64,000 nucleotides of DNA from Plectrocnemia conspersa (taxonomy: Eukaryota; Arthropoda; Insecta; Trichoptera; Polycentropodidae), in contig VTFK01000445.1 in assembly GCA_009617715.1 (NCBI GenBank), forward strand, positions 1 through 64,000, read 5' to 3'. How positions within the stretch are numbered: the first letter of the stretch is position 1; every line of letters starts with the position of its first letter. Below are positions 61,501 to 64,000 of the stretch, in pieces. The translations under genes were made by a program, and so were the position numbers. The notes below the pieces were generated by a model. The model made no database searches and was not told where the DNA came from. It was given only the letters and a program-made list of their open reading frames with translations.

Positions 61501-64000
61501 TTCATTTATTCCACTGTCAAACAGCAAAATTTTATGTTCATTCAAATATTCCACCCCATTCTTTACGTTTCATCTCCCCATGTCATTGTGGTTGACAATC
61601 CATCTACCCCCCCATTATGCGAATCCTATACCGTGGGAGAATCTCAAAGACCGGCATTAAAAAAATATTTTCTATTTCAATGTACATATGTATGTATGTA
61701 CTATATAAACACATATTTTTTTATGTAAATATATCGGTTAGTGTAAGGGCTGGCAACCTTTCAGTCTCGTGGGTCATATTTGTCTTTCAGTTTTAATTAG
61801 CGGGTCGGTCTGCAATCAACTATTGTGTTATTTATTTCGTATGAATGTATATTTTCAGTACCTACAGATTGACGTCAATGCATAAAGAAAATAAAACATT
61901 TATGTCGTTTATGGTTGGGCAAAAGTCGCTTTATATACATATAATATATAATATAAGTATATGTTCTTAATATTTCATTGTAAAATTTAATCCTAATTGC
62001 TCTATTATTAAAAAATTTAACGATTCTGTTATATTTAAAATAGTATTATATTAAAAGAATTATATTTAAAAATTCACTTTTAATAAAATAAATTTAGCAT
62101 ATAATAGTTTTAGTTTAAGATGGATAAGTAATAAAGTCAGACGAGATAAAAAAAAATTTATCTCCTGAAAAATTTCTTTATTATATATACGTCTTTATTT
62201 ATTAGTCACCATTCAATCTCTCTAGAAAACGCTTCTCATATTTCTCAGAATATCATTCAAGTGGAGTTCTATGTTAAGGGAATTCAATATATCGTGACAA
62301 GTTATAAATCGAAAAAAAAAAATTTTATACTGCTTTAGCAACGAGAGAAATTTTTGACTAATAAGAATGGCCTTGACTTTTTTTCGTAAATTTAGCACAT
62401 GAATCTTGCATGATTTTCACCCTATCTGTAATATTTAAAGCTTTACAGAAATAATAATATTTTATTTAAGTGCATAAAATATCATGGGTCATAATTTTTT
62501 TTTTTTTGAGCAAGGTGCTTTATAAATAAACCCTCAAAAGAAGTCATTAGTCATAAACAAATGTACAATTTTGATCTAAAGTTATAACACTAAATTTTTA
62601 ATAAAGTTTACATATATTTTATAACGTTATCAAATAACTGTTGATTTGATTGCTTATGAATATTTTTCCCTTGCGAGAATTCTCTTTCGGTCTTAATTAG
62701 AATTCTCACAGTTTATTAAGTGAAGTTTATTTGCCAAAATATGTAATGATATAATTTTATTATATAAAACAATACGTTTGATTTGGCTAAATATCACAAA
62801 GCATGAGCTAGAGCATTTTAGCAAAAAAACTAGAGGTTAGAAAGTATAATCCATTAGATAACTCAAGTAAAAAAAATTATATGATATGTTAAAAAGATTT
62901 TAAGATGGTAACAATGTATGCTAAAAATAAAATAGTCACTGTCTTTTAATTACAAATATATTTTATATATATAGGGAATATTTTATCGAATTGAAATTTC
63001 TTATTTTAATTATGTATGTATGCTTTATATAAAGTACGAAGTGTGACATCACAAGCTATGGCGTTTTTTTCACTATCAAGTATTGAGAAGATTGCAGATT
63101 GGTAAATAATTGACAAAAGCCCATTTTCACAACTAATTTAATTATTATCGTAATGATAAAAAATCAGCAATTGTTTTAATATATTTTTATGTCCTCACTT
63201 CATTAATAAAAAATTAAAAGTACAGTTCAACAAACATGTGTTTATTTATAAACATAAAAAAAATAGCAGTAAATAAAATATTAATATTGCAGCTTTTCAA
63301 AGCATGAAAGATTTTGAGTATTGTAAACTACAAACTACAAATTGTCGATTTCTCAATAAAGCTACAAAAAATCTAGTAATCTAAATATTTAAAATTAGCT
63401 TCGAAACCCATGTTGTTTATAAACGAAAAATAAATTATAGTAATAAAATATGTAACTATGTAAATTGGGTAATAGTTTAGTTGATCCTGATAATAAAAAT
63501 AGTAATCTGCAGTTATGTAAAATTGTTTTTATTCATTAATAAACGTTAAAAAATACAAAATTACTGAAAAAATATTAATAAACATACCAGATGTTACAAA
63601 TCTCTCAAACTTAAATTAATTAAATTTTTAACATACATATATTCGAAAATATTTTGTATTACTAATTATGAATTTTTAATTTGCAATAATATTGTCTGTT
63701 TATTATTTGAACCACTTCTCTATTCAAAATTAAAAGGAATAACTTTTAACAGTAATCATAGTAAGGCTAATTCTAAATGGGACACCGTGGAAAATCTATT
63801 AACGGATTAAGTCACAAGGTACGCGTCATAAACCAAGGGATTAAAATACACTCCGACTTGATACGAAATTATCCGTGCAATCAGGTTCATCCTCAAAACC
63901 ACCGTTTCTGACCTGCCTCAGCGGCTAATGCCAATATGTTTTATAAATATCATGTCATCCTCTCTGTGATTGTTTGCCCTACCGAAAAAAGGAGCGGATA
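58561..64000. other. AT-rich DNA, no gene seen
   Basis: No coding region is supported. A GGCTGGCAACC segment at 61747-61757, followed by CTCGTGGGTCATA, resembles a decayed hAT end but lacks a partner. A C-rich patch at about 61550-61630 and a GC-richer tail (63780-64000) show no coding pattern. Confidence 0.4.

Noticed and set aside
61745..61830. hAT terminal sequence
   Set aside because: Similarity to hAT ends is suggestive, but no opposite end or 8-bp duplication was found, so it is not called as an element.

Overview
The window is nuclear DNA from an insect. It is very AT-rich, its genes have short exons with GT/AG introns, and the intergenic space is full of decayed transposons. The protein families (an insect-type GILT, an SLC22 carrier like fly CarT, an RGK GTPase) and the jockey/CR1-like non-LTR fragments fit Lepidoptera best, but that order-level guess is an inference. 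There are no operons, CRISPR arrays or other prokaryotic features.

Four protein-coding loci are supported. (1) An intronless GILT-like gene at 12341-12937 (-), with two decayed relatives at about 11795-12150 and 8345-8488, all on the same strand: a shrinking tandem family. (2) A seven-coding-exon SLC22 transporter at 26860-29495 (-), 624 aa, most like the carcinine transporter CarT, with a short uORF and a perfect homeodomain P3/RCSI-type palindrome just upstream. (3) A three-exon gene for mitochondrial ribosomal protein mL52 at 31450-32107 (+). (4) The last two coding exons of an RGK-type small GTPase at 36804-39001 (-). Its P-loop exons lie at higher coordinates, and I could not find them before the window ends.

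Mobile DNA explains much of the rest. There is a 1279-bp mariner with 29-bp perfect terminal repeats (13542-14820), two hAT elements with perfect 8-bp target duplications and recognisable C-terminal transposase remnants (25313-25947 and 46624-47740), and a 130-bp hAT-type foldback MITE with a perfect 8-bp duplication (33443-33572). Non-LTR reverse transcriptase fragments lie at about 9440-9795, 10102-11030, 43650-44180 and 52150-52335. Two tRNA-derived SINE-like heads sit near 0.9 and 5.5 kb. The hAT at 46.6 kb is inserted inside an older dispersed repeat whose other copies lie near 56.3 and 58.5 kb.

The remaining sequence is AT-rich intergenic or intronic DNA with scattered GC-richer islands (about 1.0, 4.7, 18.8, 19.4, 23.6, 41.7 and 51.1 kb) that could be conserved non-coding or regulatory DNA. 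Two perfect 19-bp-arm hairpins (40297-40382 and 54552-54606) have no explanation. The genes do not form a pathway together. The best functional story is the CarT-like carrier with a photoreceptor-type promoter motif.
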